Assembly: GCA_021797735.1 (NCBI GenBank)
Contig: JAJZZE010000039.1
Coordinates: 1 to 59,293 of the forward strand
Length of the DNA: 59,293 nucleotides
Direction of reading: 5' to 3'
DNA from: Thermoplasmata archaeon
GTDB lineage: Archaea; Thermoplasmatota; Thermoplasmata; Thermoplasmatales; Thermoplasmataceae
Part shown: positions 1-8,918 of the stretch, piece after piece
How positions within the stretch are numbered: the stretch's first letter is position 1
Layout of the letters: every line of letters starts with the position of its first letter
The notes under the pieces: generated by a model
Databases searched by the model: none
What the model saw: only the letters and a program-made list of their open reading frames with translations
What the model was told of the DNA's origin: nothing
Made by a program: the position numbers and the translations under genes

Positions 1-122
1 GGTGAATTTATATTAATGTTTATTGTATTCCGCTGTACACCCTCATTAACTGATATCCATGCCATAGAAATCATAATAAATATAACTACTACACTTAATA
101 ATATTTTGATTTTTTTACGCAT
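1..122 (-). CDS. Partial gene: N-terminus of a secreted or membrane protein
   Basis: The ATG at 122 (minus strand) opens a frame that is still open at the window edge, giving 40 codons. It starts MRKKIKILL and continues with a hydrophobic stretch (about residues 7-22) before polar residues, so it looks like a Sec signal peptide or a membrane anchor. The rest of the gene lies outside the window and the function cannot be named. It would be transcribed away from rad50, from a promoter somewhere in 123-250. Confidence 0.5.
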   Translation of the reverse strand, partial: MRKKIKILLSVVVIFIMISMAWISVNEGVQRNTINININS

Positions 123-501
123 ATAAAATGTTAATATGTGAATATATATAAATGTTTGCACAACATGTTCCTATAATAATATAAATAAATAATTTGGTAA
201 TAAATTACTTGATATCTAAATACAGCATATTAGCTGCATGGATAATAGATAAACGTATTATATTAGGTTGTGTAAAAGGCATTGCATAATTTAGCGGAGA
301 GATAAGAGTATTACTAAACCTTTCTACTCACACACATTTATAAAATTACACTTACCCATAACGGTCATATTACTTATTGAATGCTACACTCTAATGTTTT
401 CATATACGCTAATAAAATTATATTTTCAAAAATATCCCGTATTCAAATAATATTTATTTATAGTTGAATATAATAAATAATCCTGGATTTTAAAAAATGA
501 T
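123..501. other. Intergenic region, no gene seen
   Basis: This 379-base gap lies between the start of the partial secreted-protein gene and the stop of rad50. It is very AT-rich with stops in all frames. It should hold the promoter of the left-edge gene and the 3' end of the repair operon transcript. I see no RNA gene, repeat or convincing small ORF. Confidence 0.5.
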
Positions 502-3189
502 TTAATTTGTAATTACTTTAGATGTACCTTTTTCCTTGATTACCTCATATGATATATCAGCCACGGATGTTAATTCGCTATGGTGTGTGATAATTATAAT
601 CTGCGGTATTAAATTCTCACCTTTCAATGAATACTGGATGATATCCTTTAAATTGTTCCTGCGATCCTCATCCAGAAAATTGGTTGGTTCATCCATAATT
701 ATGGTGCTTATCCTGTTAAGTACATATTCCGCAACAGATAAACGCAGTGCAATTGCCAGTGCAGTTTTTTCACCACCACTCAGTGAATCTATGGATTGCT
801 CCATTGAATTCTGTGAAATTTTTATGTCAAAATTTTCATCAATAGAGATATCATCGAAATCCAGGTTAAATGATAATAGATATTTTCTTGTTAAATTTGT
901 GATGGACGCTGAGGAATCTTTTCTGATCATCGACTGTATGCCGTTATAATCTAATGATTCCCGTACTTTATTTAACTTTTTAATGGCATCATTGATTTTA
1001 TTATATGTATTAACATCATCCTTTAATTTACTGATTTCCTCATTGTTATGTTCTATTCTTTCACCATTGTTTTTTATAATGGTTTCCAGTTTTATGGCCT
1101 TACCTTTTGTATCATCATATGATTCCTTTAAATTATTATAACTGTTATCAAGATCATTATACTGGTCAAGATCATTTTTCAACCTGTTTATTTCGTCATT
1201 TAATGTAATTATATGATTATTGACCTCTTCTACTGCTGATTTTAAATTATCATAGCTACTTCTATAGGCTATTAATTTATCTTTTTCACTTCTTAATGCA
1301 TCCATCCTCATGGATAAATTATTAATTTTTTTAAATTCGTTTTCATCCGGAATAAAATTTATTGATAATTCAATGTTTTTCAATGTACTGCTGTTATTAT
1401 TCAGCCGCTTTTCCCTATCATCAAGTTTATTACTGATTTCATCTATATTCATTGCAGAAATTAAATTACTGTATTTATTATATCTATCATAATTTTCCTG
1501 CAATCTGTTCAGGGTTTTCTCATATTCCTCATTCTGTTTATTTAAACCTATATAATTATCGTATTTTTCCTTTAGATTGTTTAAATCCGGTTTCATTTTA
1601 TCATTATTTTCATTCAGGTTCTTTAATTCATTATTAAATGAAATAATTTTATCAATTGCATCGGAATTAAATATGCTATATTTCTCCTTTAATTCCCGTA
1701 TTACCCCATCATAATGTTCCTTATCCTTTTTTAAAGATGCTATATCATCTATTATCCCATTTATTTTATTTTTATATTCATTTATTATGTTTTTTAAGTG
1801 CTCATCCGATAATTGTGACCCACAGAGTGGACATGTACTGTTCCCCTCAAGTGTTTGAATATTGCTGTTATATTCCTTTAAGTATGGATTTGATGATGAA
1901 ACCCTTGATTTAATCTCACTGATTTTATTGTTGTATTCTATAATCTGATTGTTTATTTCCTCCCTTTTATTTTTTATATTCTGTATATCGTTTATATCTT
2001 TTATACTGTATTTTTCCATATTTTTGTTTATTAATAGGGTTATTTCATCGATTCTCCGATCATTATTTTTAATAATTGATGTATACTCATTATATTTGCT
2101 GTAATATTCTATTAAATTCTTAATATTATCCCTGTTTTTATTATATGTTTCTTTTATATTTATATAACTATTATAATCATTTTCTAACTTATTGATATTG
2201 TTTTTGTAATCAGTATAGGTGTTTATATTCTTTTTTAAATCATGTAATGTTTCCGTGATTGTAATATTTTGATTTTTAATATCAAAGTAATCCCTGATTT
2301 TATCCCTATTTTTATAATAATTATTGGATTCAATAGCGTTCAACTGATTCTCAATATCCTTTAATTTGCTGATTTCAAATGAAATACGTTTCATTTCATC
2401 TTCCTTTTTAGCCTTATCATTACTGTACTGCTTTAATGTACTGTAATTACTGTCAATTTTGTTTTTAATGTTATCCCTGATTTTAATTACCTTTTCCATT
2501 TCATTAATTTTATTCCTGTAATCATTTTCTATTGCAGATACTTTATTATATTCCTCCCTTAAATTTTGATTTTGCTCATCCAGTAATTTATTATCATCGT
2601 TAAAATTATTCACCTTATCACTGGAACCCTGCAGCAACATCAATTCATTTCTAAACCTGTTGATAATCTCCTTTAATTTCTCCGCATTTTTTGACAGTGA
2701 GGTTATTCCAATAATATCCGAGAAGATGGTTTTGCGTTCTTTCGGTGTACCGGATATCAGTGAGTCCATTTCACCCTGCTCGACAAAAACCGAATTTTTG
2801 AATATCTCCTTTGAAACACTTAGAATTTTAATTATGGCAGAGGTAACGCCCTCATATGTTTCAGCTATAATTTTTGAATCTTCCTTCAGATATGCAGTTC
2901 TGTCGAAGTTTTTTGCAGATTTTATGGCGAAGTGCCTGTAAAGCTCATACTGATGATTATTGTTAGTGAATGCCAGATTAATATCAAAGGATTTTTTACC
3001 ATTTTTAATTAATTCATTGATCTTTTCATTGTTCCTTGAATCCGAAAACAGGGCAAATTTAATTGCATCCAGTATACCTGTTTTTCCCGCACCATTTTTT
3101 CCTGTGATAATATTTACCCCCGTTTCGAAATTCATAACGGTTTTTTCATGCGAAATAAAATTTGTTATTTCAATAGACTGTATTATCAT
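502..3189 (-). CDS. rad50: DNA double-strand break repair ATPase Rad50
   Basis: Rad50 is the SMC-like ATPase that works with Mre11 to hold and process DNA ends. The 895-residue protein shows the full layout: Walker A GKNGAGKT at residues 30-37, long Asn/Lys/Glu-rich coiled coils on both sides, a zinc hook CPLC at about 453-456, the ABC signature LSGGEK near 800, and Walker B/D-loop MDEPTNFLDE near 830. Length is normal for archaeal Rad50. Its ATG overlaps the mre11 stop by four bases, so the two are translationally coupled. It is the last gene of a nurA-herA-mre11-rad50 operon, the usual archaeal end-resection set. Identification is secure. Confidence 0.97.
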   Translation of the reverse strand: MIIQSIEITNFISHEKTVMNFETGVNIITGKNGAGKTGILDAIKFALFSDSRNNEKINELIKNGKKSFDINLAFTNNNHQYELYRHFAIKSAKNFDRTAYLKEDSKIIAETYEGVTSAIIKILSVSKEIFKNSVFVEQGEMDSLISGTPKERKTIFSDIIGITSLSKNAEKLKEIINRFRNELMLLQGSSDKVNNFNDDNKLLDEQNQNLREEYNKVSAIENDYRNKINEMEKVIKIRDNIKNKIDSNYSTLKQYSNDKAKKEDEMKRISFEISKLKDIENQLNAIESNNYYKNRDKIRDYFDIKNQNITITETLHDLKKNINTYTDYKNNINKLENDYNSYINIKETYNKNRDNIKNLIEYYSKYNEYTSIIKNNDRRIDEITLLINKNMEKYSIKDINDIQNIKNKREEINNQIIEYNNKISEIKSRVSSSNPYLKEYNSNIQTLEGNSTCPLCGSQLSDEHLKNIINEYKNKINGIIDDIASLKKDKEHYDGVIRELKEKYSIFNSDAIDKIISFNNELKNLNENNDKMKPDLNNLKEKYDNYIGLNKQNEEYEKTLNRLQENYDRYNKYSNLISAMNIDEISNKLDDREKRLNNNSSTLKNIELSINFIPDENEFKKINNLSMRMDALRSEKDKLIAYRSSYDNLKSAVEEVNNHIITLNDEINRLKNDLDQYNDLDNSYNNLKESYDDTKGKAIKLETIIKNNGERIEHNNEEISKLKDDVNTYNKINDAIKKLNKVRESLDYNGIQSMIRKDSSASITNLTRKYLLSFNLDFDDISIDENFDIKISQNSMEQSIDSLSGGEKTALAIALRLSVAEYVLNRISTIIMDEPTNFLDEDRRNNLKDIIQYSLKGENLIPQIIIITHHSELTSVADISYEVIKEKGTSKVITN

Positions 3190-4301
3190 TTTATCATTAT
3201 ACCTCTAATTAACTCATACGAACTATCAATATCCTCATTTTTAATGGTATCATATATCGTATTTGCCAGATTTGCCATATCATTATCATTGAAATATGCG
3301 TTGAAATAATCCAGCAGCCTGGACATATTCGGTTTTTCTATTACCGTTTTGATTTCTTTTTCAAATACCGGACCACGTATGATTATATTATCCAATTTTT
3401 TTAGGTTATTTTTAACATCGTCCTTATCGGCATCGCCGTGTACTGTTACTGACAGTAATGGTGATTTGTCATTATCCATTTTTTTACTGATAATTTCATT
3501 AATATCACCTAAATAATTATTATAATCCGAATTGATTATATTCTGATACCTCGTGGATTTTAATTTAATTCTTTCGGCATTGAGTTTTCCATTGCTGATT
3601 TCAACAAGATTTACCGATTTTTTGTTTCTTAAATAATTTTTTATTTCGTTTGTGCTGTTCAGATCCGTTGATCCAGCATATGAGAACACAGGTTGCCTGT
3701 CATCAATTAAATGCGAATCATGTATATGCCCAAATGCCAGATAGCTATAATTAACCGGCAGATCCTTTGAGTCCACCTCACATGCTTCCGGAATCAGATA
3801 TGGCGATACACCCTGATGTGACATTAAAATTGAATTTTTATAATTCTTTGCCTCGATATCACCCTTTCTGTACTCGTTAACAATATTATTTTTCCTGAGC
3901 CCCTTCATATTGGATAAACCGGATAATAACAAATCCTCATTGCCATAATTTAATGTTATGCTCTGGATCTCATTAATGCCCAGCAATTTTACACCGAGAA
4001 AATCAAAGATCCTTGAAGCAATTTCATCACTTCTTTTTGGCCTGTCGTGGTCTCCCATAATCAGATACATTGTTTTATTTTTACTGTATAATTTAATCAT
4101 TGCCTTTTTAAATTCGTTCAGGGCTTTGTTGGATGGAGACCATGTATCGAATAAATCACCGGTATGAACGAAAAAATCAACATTTGCATCCAGGCCTATG
4201 TCAATTGCCTCATTGAAGGATTCATAGAAATCATTTTCACGCAGTTCCATCATATATTCACGGTAACCCAGGTGTGTATCAGATAAATGTAAAAATCTCA
4301 T
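3186..4301 (-). CDS. mre11: DNA repair exonuclease Mre11
   Basis: Mre11 is the Mn-dependent nuclease partner of Rad50. This 371-residue protein has the calcineurin-like phosphoesterase motifs in order: DTH at residues 8-10, GDLFD at 48-52, GDHD at 83-86, SHQG near 168 and GHIHDSH near 199. In the Pyrococcus enzyme position 84 is Asn (GNHD/GNHE); here it is Asp, while the flanking Gly and His remain. The C-terminal part (about 290-371) is the capping and Rad50-binding region. The start ATG shares one base with the herA stop (TAATG), and its own stop overlaps the rad50 start. Family assignment is certain; whether Asp84 affects metal use is open. Confidence 0.96.
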   Translation of the reverse strand: MRFLHLSDTHLGYREYMMELRENDFYESFNEAIDIGLDANVDFFVHTGDLFDTWSPSNKALNEFKKAMIKLYSKNKTMYLIMGDHDRPKRSDEIASRIFDFLGVKLLGINEIQSITLNYGNEDLLLSGLSNMKGLRKNNIVNEYRKGDIEAKNYKNSILMSHQGVSPYLIPEACEVDSKDLPVNYSYLAFGHIHDSHLIDDRQPVFSYAGSTDLNSTNEIKNYLRNKKSVNLVEISNGKLNAERIKLKSTRYQNIINSDYNNYLGDINEIISKKMDNDKSPLLSVTVHGDADKDDVKNNLKKLDNIIIRGPVFEKEIKTVIEKPNMSRLLDYFNAYFNDNDMANLANTIYDTIKNEDIDSSYELIRGIMIK

Positions 4302-5881
4302 TATAATTCACCAAGCAAATTTTTATTTTTCTTCCTGATTTCCTCCGGATCATTTGCCTTTTTTAACTCCTCCCTGGCCTCCTTCAATAATGAAATTAAA
4401 TCTATATCTGAACCACCTGCCATGGTTTCACGTTCACGTATTTTAACAATAACGGGCATTTTAACTATTTCACCGACAAGTATGGATTCACCAATATCCA
4501 GTGATGGTAGATCGTTCATTAAATAATTTGTAATGTTTTCACTGCTCTCCAGGATGGCATTCTGGTCTGCAGGATTTGTTACACGCAAAATTATCTGTGA
4601 ATTGCACTGACTCAAGACATCCGAATCAATTTTACCGGGCCTCTGGGTTATTACAACCAGAAATATACCGAATTTCCTCCCCTCACCTGCTATTTTTTTA
4701 ATCATTTTAGATATATTGCTATTCTTTTTCGGGGGCGCAAAATTATGGGCTTCTTCTATGAATACAAAAACCGGATATTTATATTCCGATGATAGCTTCA
4801 CATCGTATACTGAACTTAACACCTTAAAGGAAAAATAATTTGCTAAAAACTGATCCATACCGGATAAATCCATTACTGACATCTTCCCCGGACCGAGATA
4901 ATCATTTATGCCTGTTGTATAATCCTGAAATATGTCCTTAATTTTTGTAAGAAATGTTAACCTTCCCTTAATTTTTTTATAATCCTCTGGTGGAAGCTTT
5001 CCGGCAGTTTCTATGAAATCATTCAGATCTTTTCTGCCCCTCATCTTTTTATAGATATCATCAACAATGGCGGTTAAATTTGTATACGTTTCCTTGATAT
5101 CCATGATATCCTTAATATCATCCATGGTCAGGTCTCCAAACCTTATTGTAAAGTTATTGACAATTCCAATGTCGCCCTTAGTATACCTTCCGGTACTTAA
5201 TGGTGTCCTAAACACACTGATATTATCTGAATACATTTTCCCATCAAGTTTTTTCTTCATGAATACATAATCAGCATGCGGGTCAAGCACTATTATTGAT
5301 GCTCCTTTTTTTAATAATTCCTCCATGATCACCCCCGCCGTATGGCTTTTTCCTGCGCCGGTCTGTGCCAGTATTGCAAGATGCCTTCTCAAGCCGTTGA
5401 TATTGATTGAAACATTAACATTATTATCCGGTAGAGATCCAATATTCAGGGCTTCCTCATCATTATATGAGAAGAGCTTTTTTAATATCGCATCATCAGC
5501 CTTATATACTGGTATTCCGGGTCTGATAATCTCTCTGGACTGCATAAGGTAATTATCCTGTAGTTTTCCTAAAATTGTGGAAAGACATACATTGATTGAA
5601 TCACTGATATTGTTTGATGTATATTTTTTTATACTCTGGAAATCCATAGTATCATTCATTAATTCACTTTTTGATAATATTTCCTCAATTCTACCTATTA
5701 CAATATTGTCGTTTATTTTGAGGTATACATATTCCCATTTTTTTATATCTGTATTATCATCAATCACAAATTCAAATTTATTCGAAGAATTTTCACCTAT
5801 TGTAAATCCTACATTATACTCTGAGTCTGACACGTCTTTCACCCCTTGTTTCATAAAATGGTATACCGGTTGCCCTTTCAA
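4301..5881 (-). CDS. herA: DNA end-resection translocase HerA
   Basis: HerA is a hexameric FtsK/VirB4-type DNA pump that acts with the NurA nuclease to make 3' single-stranded tails. Seen here: an N-terminal HAS beta-barrel (about residues 20-70), Walker A QTGAGKSH near 175-182, Walker B FVFIEEAHNF near 371-380, and a C-terminal acidic/lysine tail. The longest frame (526 residues) overlaps nurA by 68 bases. A better start may be the GTG at 5833: it follows a strong GGGGTGA ribosome site by five bases, cuts the overlap to 20 bases, and gives a 510-residue protein that still contains the HAS domain. Function is secure; the start is not. Confidence 0.95.
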   Translation of the reverse strand: MKGQPVYHFMKQGVKDVSDSEYNVGFTIGENSSNKFEFVIDDNTDIKKWEYVYLKINDNIVIGRIEEILSKSELMNDTMDFQSIKKYTSNNISDSINVCLSTILGKLQDNYLMQSREIIRPGIPVYKADDAILKKLFSYNDEEALNIGSLPDNNVNVSININGLRRHLAILAQTGAGKSHTAGVIMEELLKKGASIIVLDPHADYVFMKKKLDGKMYSDNISVFRTPLSTGRYTKGDIGIVNNFTIRFGDLTMDDIKDIMDIKETYTNLTAIVDDIYKKMRGRKDLNDFIETAGKLPPEDYKKIKGRLTFLTKIKDIFQDYTTGINDYLGPGKMSVMDLSGMDQFLANYFSFKVLSSVYDVKLSSEYKYPVFVFIEEAHNFAPPKKNSNISKMIKKIAGEGRKFGIFLVVITQRPGKIDSDVLSQCNSQIILRVTNPADQNAILESSENITNYLMNDLPSLDIGESILVGEIVKMPVIVKIRERETMAGGSDIDLISLLKEAREELKKANDPEEIRKKNKNLLGEL

Positions 5882-6866
5882 ATGCCTTCATATATACATT
5901 CTCCATCTCCTTTGACCTGAATTTAACCTGCTTATCGACATTGACCAGCCATAAATTGTATACCCTGTAGCTATTATAACCATAGAATATTAAATTTATT
6001 ATACTTTTGTCTATGTCATATTGCATGCTATCCCTCTTGTTTAGGTCTTCCATCAGAAATTCTCTGGATAAAACATCTATTTTCATAGGTAAATCATTTA
6101 AATCTGGCAGTACATCAAATGTAACGTAATTAACATCTGTACCGTATACATTTTTTTTATACATCAATGGCTGTGTATATCCTCTATGTTCTGCAAACGA
6201 CTTTATTAAATAATGGTCATTGCTATAATATTTTTTTTCATGTTCAATTACGTCCGAATTTAATATTTCTATATCTGCCAGTGATAACAGGTATTTTCTA
6301 AATGAGTCTGAATAATCGCTTTTTGCAATAAATATTAATTTCACATTCTTTTCATATGCCTTTTTTATCATTGTTTTTAAATTTTTAAAGTATTCATCCA
6401 TAAAGGTTTCATAATTTTCTATATTTACTGGCTTATTCTCATGGAATAGCCTCCCTTTCAATGAACCGTCAACAAATATATACTCCGGGCTATAATTATC
6501 CAGCAGGTTTATTATTGACCTGTGCTCGGAGTTTTCCATTAATAATATAGTAAAGTTTCTTAAATCGTTCGGATTCACCGGAAGTATATCTGCTTTAAAA
6601 TCCCTTACAATTTCGTTGTTGTATACCGTATAACCCCTTATTATAATTATATTTTTGCCATTATATAATGTTCTTGTGAACTCTGAACTATCCGTTGCTG
6701 CAACATCTATTTTATTTATTTCATACGGGTTAAATGGAAAATAATTTTTATTGAATAAATCTTTATAAAAATTGTAAGTCTTTGATTGGCTGTCCATTTT
6801 CATATCTTTTTTTATCCTATCGCGATTTTTGTTTAAATAATCCATAAAATCATAAAATGTATCCAT
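5814..6866 (-). CDS. nurA: 5'-3' nuclease NurA
   Basis: NurA is the nuclease of the HerA-NurA resection machine. The 350-residue protein has the NurA signature features: the Asp-containing strand VAATDSSEF near residue 50 and VDGSLKGRL near residue 132, with further acidic positions spaced along an RNase H-like fold. It is the first gene of the nurA-herA-mre11-rad50 operon, and its stop lies inside the start region of herA. The 110-base gap to the divergent site-2 protease gene at 6977 should hold the operon promoter. Identification rests on both motifs and operon position. Confidence 0.93.
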   Translation of the reverse strand: MDTFYDFMDYLNKNRDRIKKDMKMDSQSKTYNFYKDLFNKNYFPFNPYEINKIDVAATDSSEFTRTLYNGKNIIIIRGYTVYNNEIVRDFKADILPVNPNDLRNFTILLMENSEHRSIINLLDNYSPEYIFVDGSLKGRLFHENKPVNIENYETFMDEYFKNLKTMIKKAYEKNVKLIFIAKSDYSDSFRKYLLSLADIEILNSDVIEHEKKYYSNDHYLIKSFAEHRGYTQPLMYKKNVYGTDVNYVTFDVLPDLNDLPMKIDVLSREFLMEDLNKRDSMQYDIDKSIINLIFYGYNSYRVYNLWLVNVDKQVKFRSKEMENVYMKAFERATGIPFYETRGERRVRLRV

Positions 6867-6976
6867 TCATTAACATTAGCATTATAATAAAAATAAATTT
6901 TTCTATTATTAATCATAAAGGTTAAAAACCATATTATATTATTGATAAATAATTAATATCAATTATTGGTGCACTT

Positions 6977-8056
6977 ATGTTTCCTTCAGTAAAGGTAGAG
7001 AATGAAAAGCTTGAATATATTGTTGATACGGTTAAATCAAAGATCAATTACTATGAGGTACATGCAAATCCAATGAGCGTCAGGTTTACTTTTTTTGGGA
7101 GCGATAACCCTGATATAGATCAACAGTTCGATGAATTAAGAAAAATTCTGGTTCCAGAAGGGTATATACCATTTCTTGTCATGGACGTTGAAAATTATGT
7201 TGAGGTTACAATAAGGGCGGAACAGAAATATAAAACAAATACGGTTAATTTAATTATGTTAATATTAACACTGGCATCAACAATATATGTGGGTTCAATA
7301 TATGCAAAGAGTTTTGTTGCCCCTGGCAGATTCTCGGAATTATATAGCCTGTTATATGGGTTTATATTCTTTTCACTGCCGTTGATGTTTATACTGGGAA
7401 TACATGAAACAGCACATTATCTGGTAGCAAAGAAATATAATGTCAATGCATCCCTGCCATTTTTTATACCACTTCCATATTTAATCGGAACGTTCGGTGC
7501 ATTCGTTTCATTACGTGACCCAATACCAAGCAGGAAAGCTATGACAGAAATCGGTGCTGCCGGTCCAATAGCAGGATTTTTAGTGGCATTGCCATTATTA
7601 TTTCTGGCACAGTATTTTGAAACAATATTCAAACCGGTTGGCAGTTATATCCCCTTTGAATTGAACTACCCTATGATTTATAGATTATTCGGTATATTTG
7701 AACCCACAAAGGTGCCCATATTTCCCATGGTATTCGCTGTCTGGGTTGGCATGTTTGCAACGGCTATGAATTTAATACCTGCAGGGCAGTTAGATGGCGG
7801 GCATATTGCACGTGGTGTGCTCGGATCAAAATCCTACCTGCTGGGTTACATATTCCTCGGCTTTTTATTTTATTTAACGATAGCTTATAATTACCTTGGC
7901 TGGCTATTTTTAGCACTGTTCGTCATATTTATGGGAATGGTACATCCTCCGGCATTAAACGACTACCAGAAAATTTCTAAATTTGATATCGGCATCGGGA
8001 TATTTTCTATAATCATGTTTATATTAACGTTTACGCCATTGCCGATCAAACCATAA
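6977..8056 (+). CDS. Site-2 protease family intramembrane zinc metalloprotease
   Basis: This is a membrane-embedded M50 peptidase of the S2P family, which cleaves transmembrane segments of other proteins. The 359-residue sequence has a soluble N-terminal part (about 1-85), then membrane spans, the zinc motif HETAH at about residues 143-147, and the third-ligand motif NLIPAGQLDGGH at about 263-274. Several hydrophobic spans follow to the C-terminus. It is divergent from nurA. The substrate is unknown; no anti-sigma-like or membrane-regulator partner is next to it. It is followed after 33 bases by tRNA-Val, so it is probably a single-gene unit. Confidence 0.9.
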   Translation: MFPSVKVENEKLEYIVDTVKSKINYYEVHANPMSVRFTFFGSDNPDIDQQFDELRKILVPEGYIPFLVMDVENYVEVTIRAEQKYKTNTVNLIMLILTLASTIYVGSIYAKSFVAPGRFSELYSLLYGFIFFSLPLMFILGIHETAHYLVAKKYNVNASLPFFIPLPYLIGTFGAFVSLRDPIPSRKAMTEIGAAGPIAGFLVALPLLFLAQYFETIFKPVGSYIPFELNYPMIYRLFGIFEPTKVPIFPMVFAVWVGMFATAMNLIPAGQLDGGHIARGVLGSKSYLLGYIFLGFLFYLTIAYNYLGWLFLALFVIFMGMVHPPALNDYQKISKFDIGIGIFSIIMFILTFTPLPIKP

Positions 8057-8089
8057 AAAGTTAATAATAAATTAATAATATGGTGATAA

Positions 8090-8162
8090 GGGCTTGTGGT
8101 CCAGTGGTTATGACGCTTCCCTCACACGGAAGAAATCGCCGGTCCGAATCCGGCCAGGCCCA
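8090..8162 (+). tRNA. tRNA-Val (CAC anticodon)
   Basis: A 73-base cloverleaf can be drawn. The acceptor GGGCTTG pairs with CAGGCCC (one G-U pair) and A is the discriminator base. The anticodon stem CTTCC/GGAAG encloses loop CTCACAC, giving CAC, which reads GTG (Val). The T arm is GCCGG-TCCGAAT-CCGGC. No intron is present and CCA is not encoded. Confidence 0.95.
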
Positions 8163-8274
8163 TTTAGATTTGTAAGCAAAACCTTCGTTAAGAAATAGGC
8201 AGGGAGTCTATTAATTAAATTGATACAAAAAATGTTGATATCTTTCCTACGAAACGCCTAAACATCGATTGGCT

Positions 8275-8553
8275 CTAGAACTTATTGAAACCTGCGAAAT
8301 AAGAGTCAATTTCGGGTCTTAATTCTATTCCCACCCTTTCAAAACAATTTAACAGTTCTTGATATGCACCTGTACCCCCAATGAAATTCCAAAATTCTTC
8401 CGCCACTTTCAATTCATTTCTCATGTCTAACATGCCCCTCATAGTCCATCTATTGTATGGAGCGGGTTCGTATGGATTATATGGAATGGCTACCAGTGTG
8501 TTGACATTTAATTTTGGATTAGCTGCAAGTCTATGGCGGAAATAAGTGGTTAG
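8275..8553 (-). pseudogene. C-terminal fragment of a type II restriction endonuclease (TdeIII/MjaII-like)
   Basis: Between a stop at 8554-8556 and the TAG at 8275-8277 the minus strand encodes 92 residues with no start codon at the expected place. The fragment contains YFRHRLAANPKLNVN, AIPYNPYEPAPYNRWT and EEFWNFIGG and ends in a proper stop, so it looks like the true C-terminus of a protein. The PYNPY and EFWxFxGG pattern recalls the TdeIII/MjaII family of type II restriction enzymes; this is from memory and not searched. The rest of the domain appears on the opposite strand at 8616-8813, beyond a 15-base inverted repeat, so an inversion broke the gene. No methyltransferase gene is nearby. 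Confidence 0.6.
8531..8545 (+). repeat. Left arm of a 15-base inverted repeat
   Basis: CTATGGCGGAAATAA here is repeated exactly in reverse complement at 8799-8813. The repeat lies inside the restriction enzyme remnant and encodes its YFRHR residues on the minus strand. It marks the left breakpoint of a 253-base inverted segment. Confidence 0.8.
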
Positions 8554-8615
8554 TCATTTACTTTTATATGATTCATTATATTTTTTATGTTTTCATCCCG
8601 GGATAACTATTATTT

Positions 8616-8813
8616 ATGTTACCGGCAAGTATTATACCATTCTCCTGTCAACAGGCTTATAATAACCATTTTTGCCCCGCATATTTACATTTTTTACAAT
8701 CAGTGTCACGTATCCTATATGTATGGGATATGCATAAATCCCCCTCAGGTAGTATATCACAGGGTCAAAAAGAAAAATTATACGAAATTCCTGGCGGTTT
8801 ATTTCCGCCATAG
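8616..8813 (+). pseudogene. Inverted middle fragment of the same restriction endonuclease gene
   Basis: On the plus strand a frame through 8727-8790 reads DMHKSPSGSISQGQKEKLYE. A one-frame shift then gives AVYFRHR, where the inverted repeat 8799-8813 is met. Flipping the segment between the two repeat arms would join this to RLAANPKLN of the minus-strand fragment. KSP followed by a Lys-rich helix fits the lysine end of a PD-(D/E)xK nuclease motif. A frameshift near 8791 shows that the copy is also decayed. The N-terminal part of the enzyme was not found; the MutS-like gene starts at 8919. Confidence 0.45.
8799..8813 (-). repeat. Right arm of the 15-base inverted repeat
   Basis: TTATTTCCGCCATAG is the exact reverse complement of 8531-8545. 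Bases outside the 15 do not match on either side, so this is a short homology of the kind that can mediate inversion. Confidence 0.8.
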
Positions 8814-8918
8814 GAGCTCCAAATAAACTTATATATAACATAGTAATGTTATCAATGCAGGATGGAGTTCCTGAAATGCTTATAGCTGATAACTCCTGTA
8901 AAAAATGGGGGCTATGCA
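8814..8918. other. Gap before the MutS-like pair, unassigned decayed coding signal
   Basis: The plus strand can be read from about 8794 as a stop-free frame (IGAPNKLIYN, then QDGVPEMLIADNS) until a TGA at 8937-8939, inside the next gene. I do not recognise it. It must also contain the promoter of the gene at 8919. Runs such as TTATATATAA at 8830-8839 could serve as a TATA element. Confidence 0.25.

Noticed and set aside
8090-8300. tRNA-Val as an integration site for the restriction enzyme remnant next to it
   Set aside because: No repeat of the tRNA 3' end was found in 8163-8918 and no integrase gene is present, so there is no att evidence.
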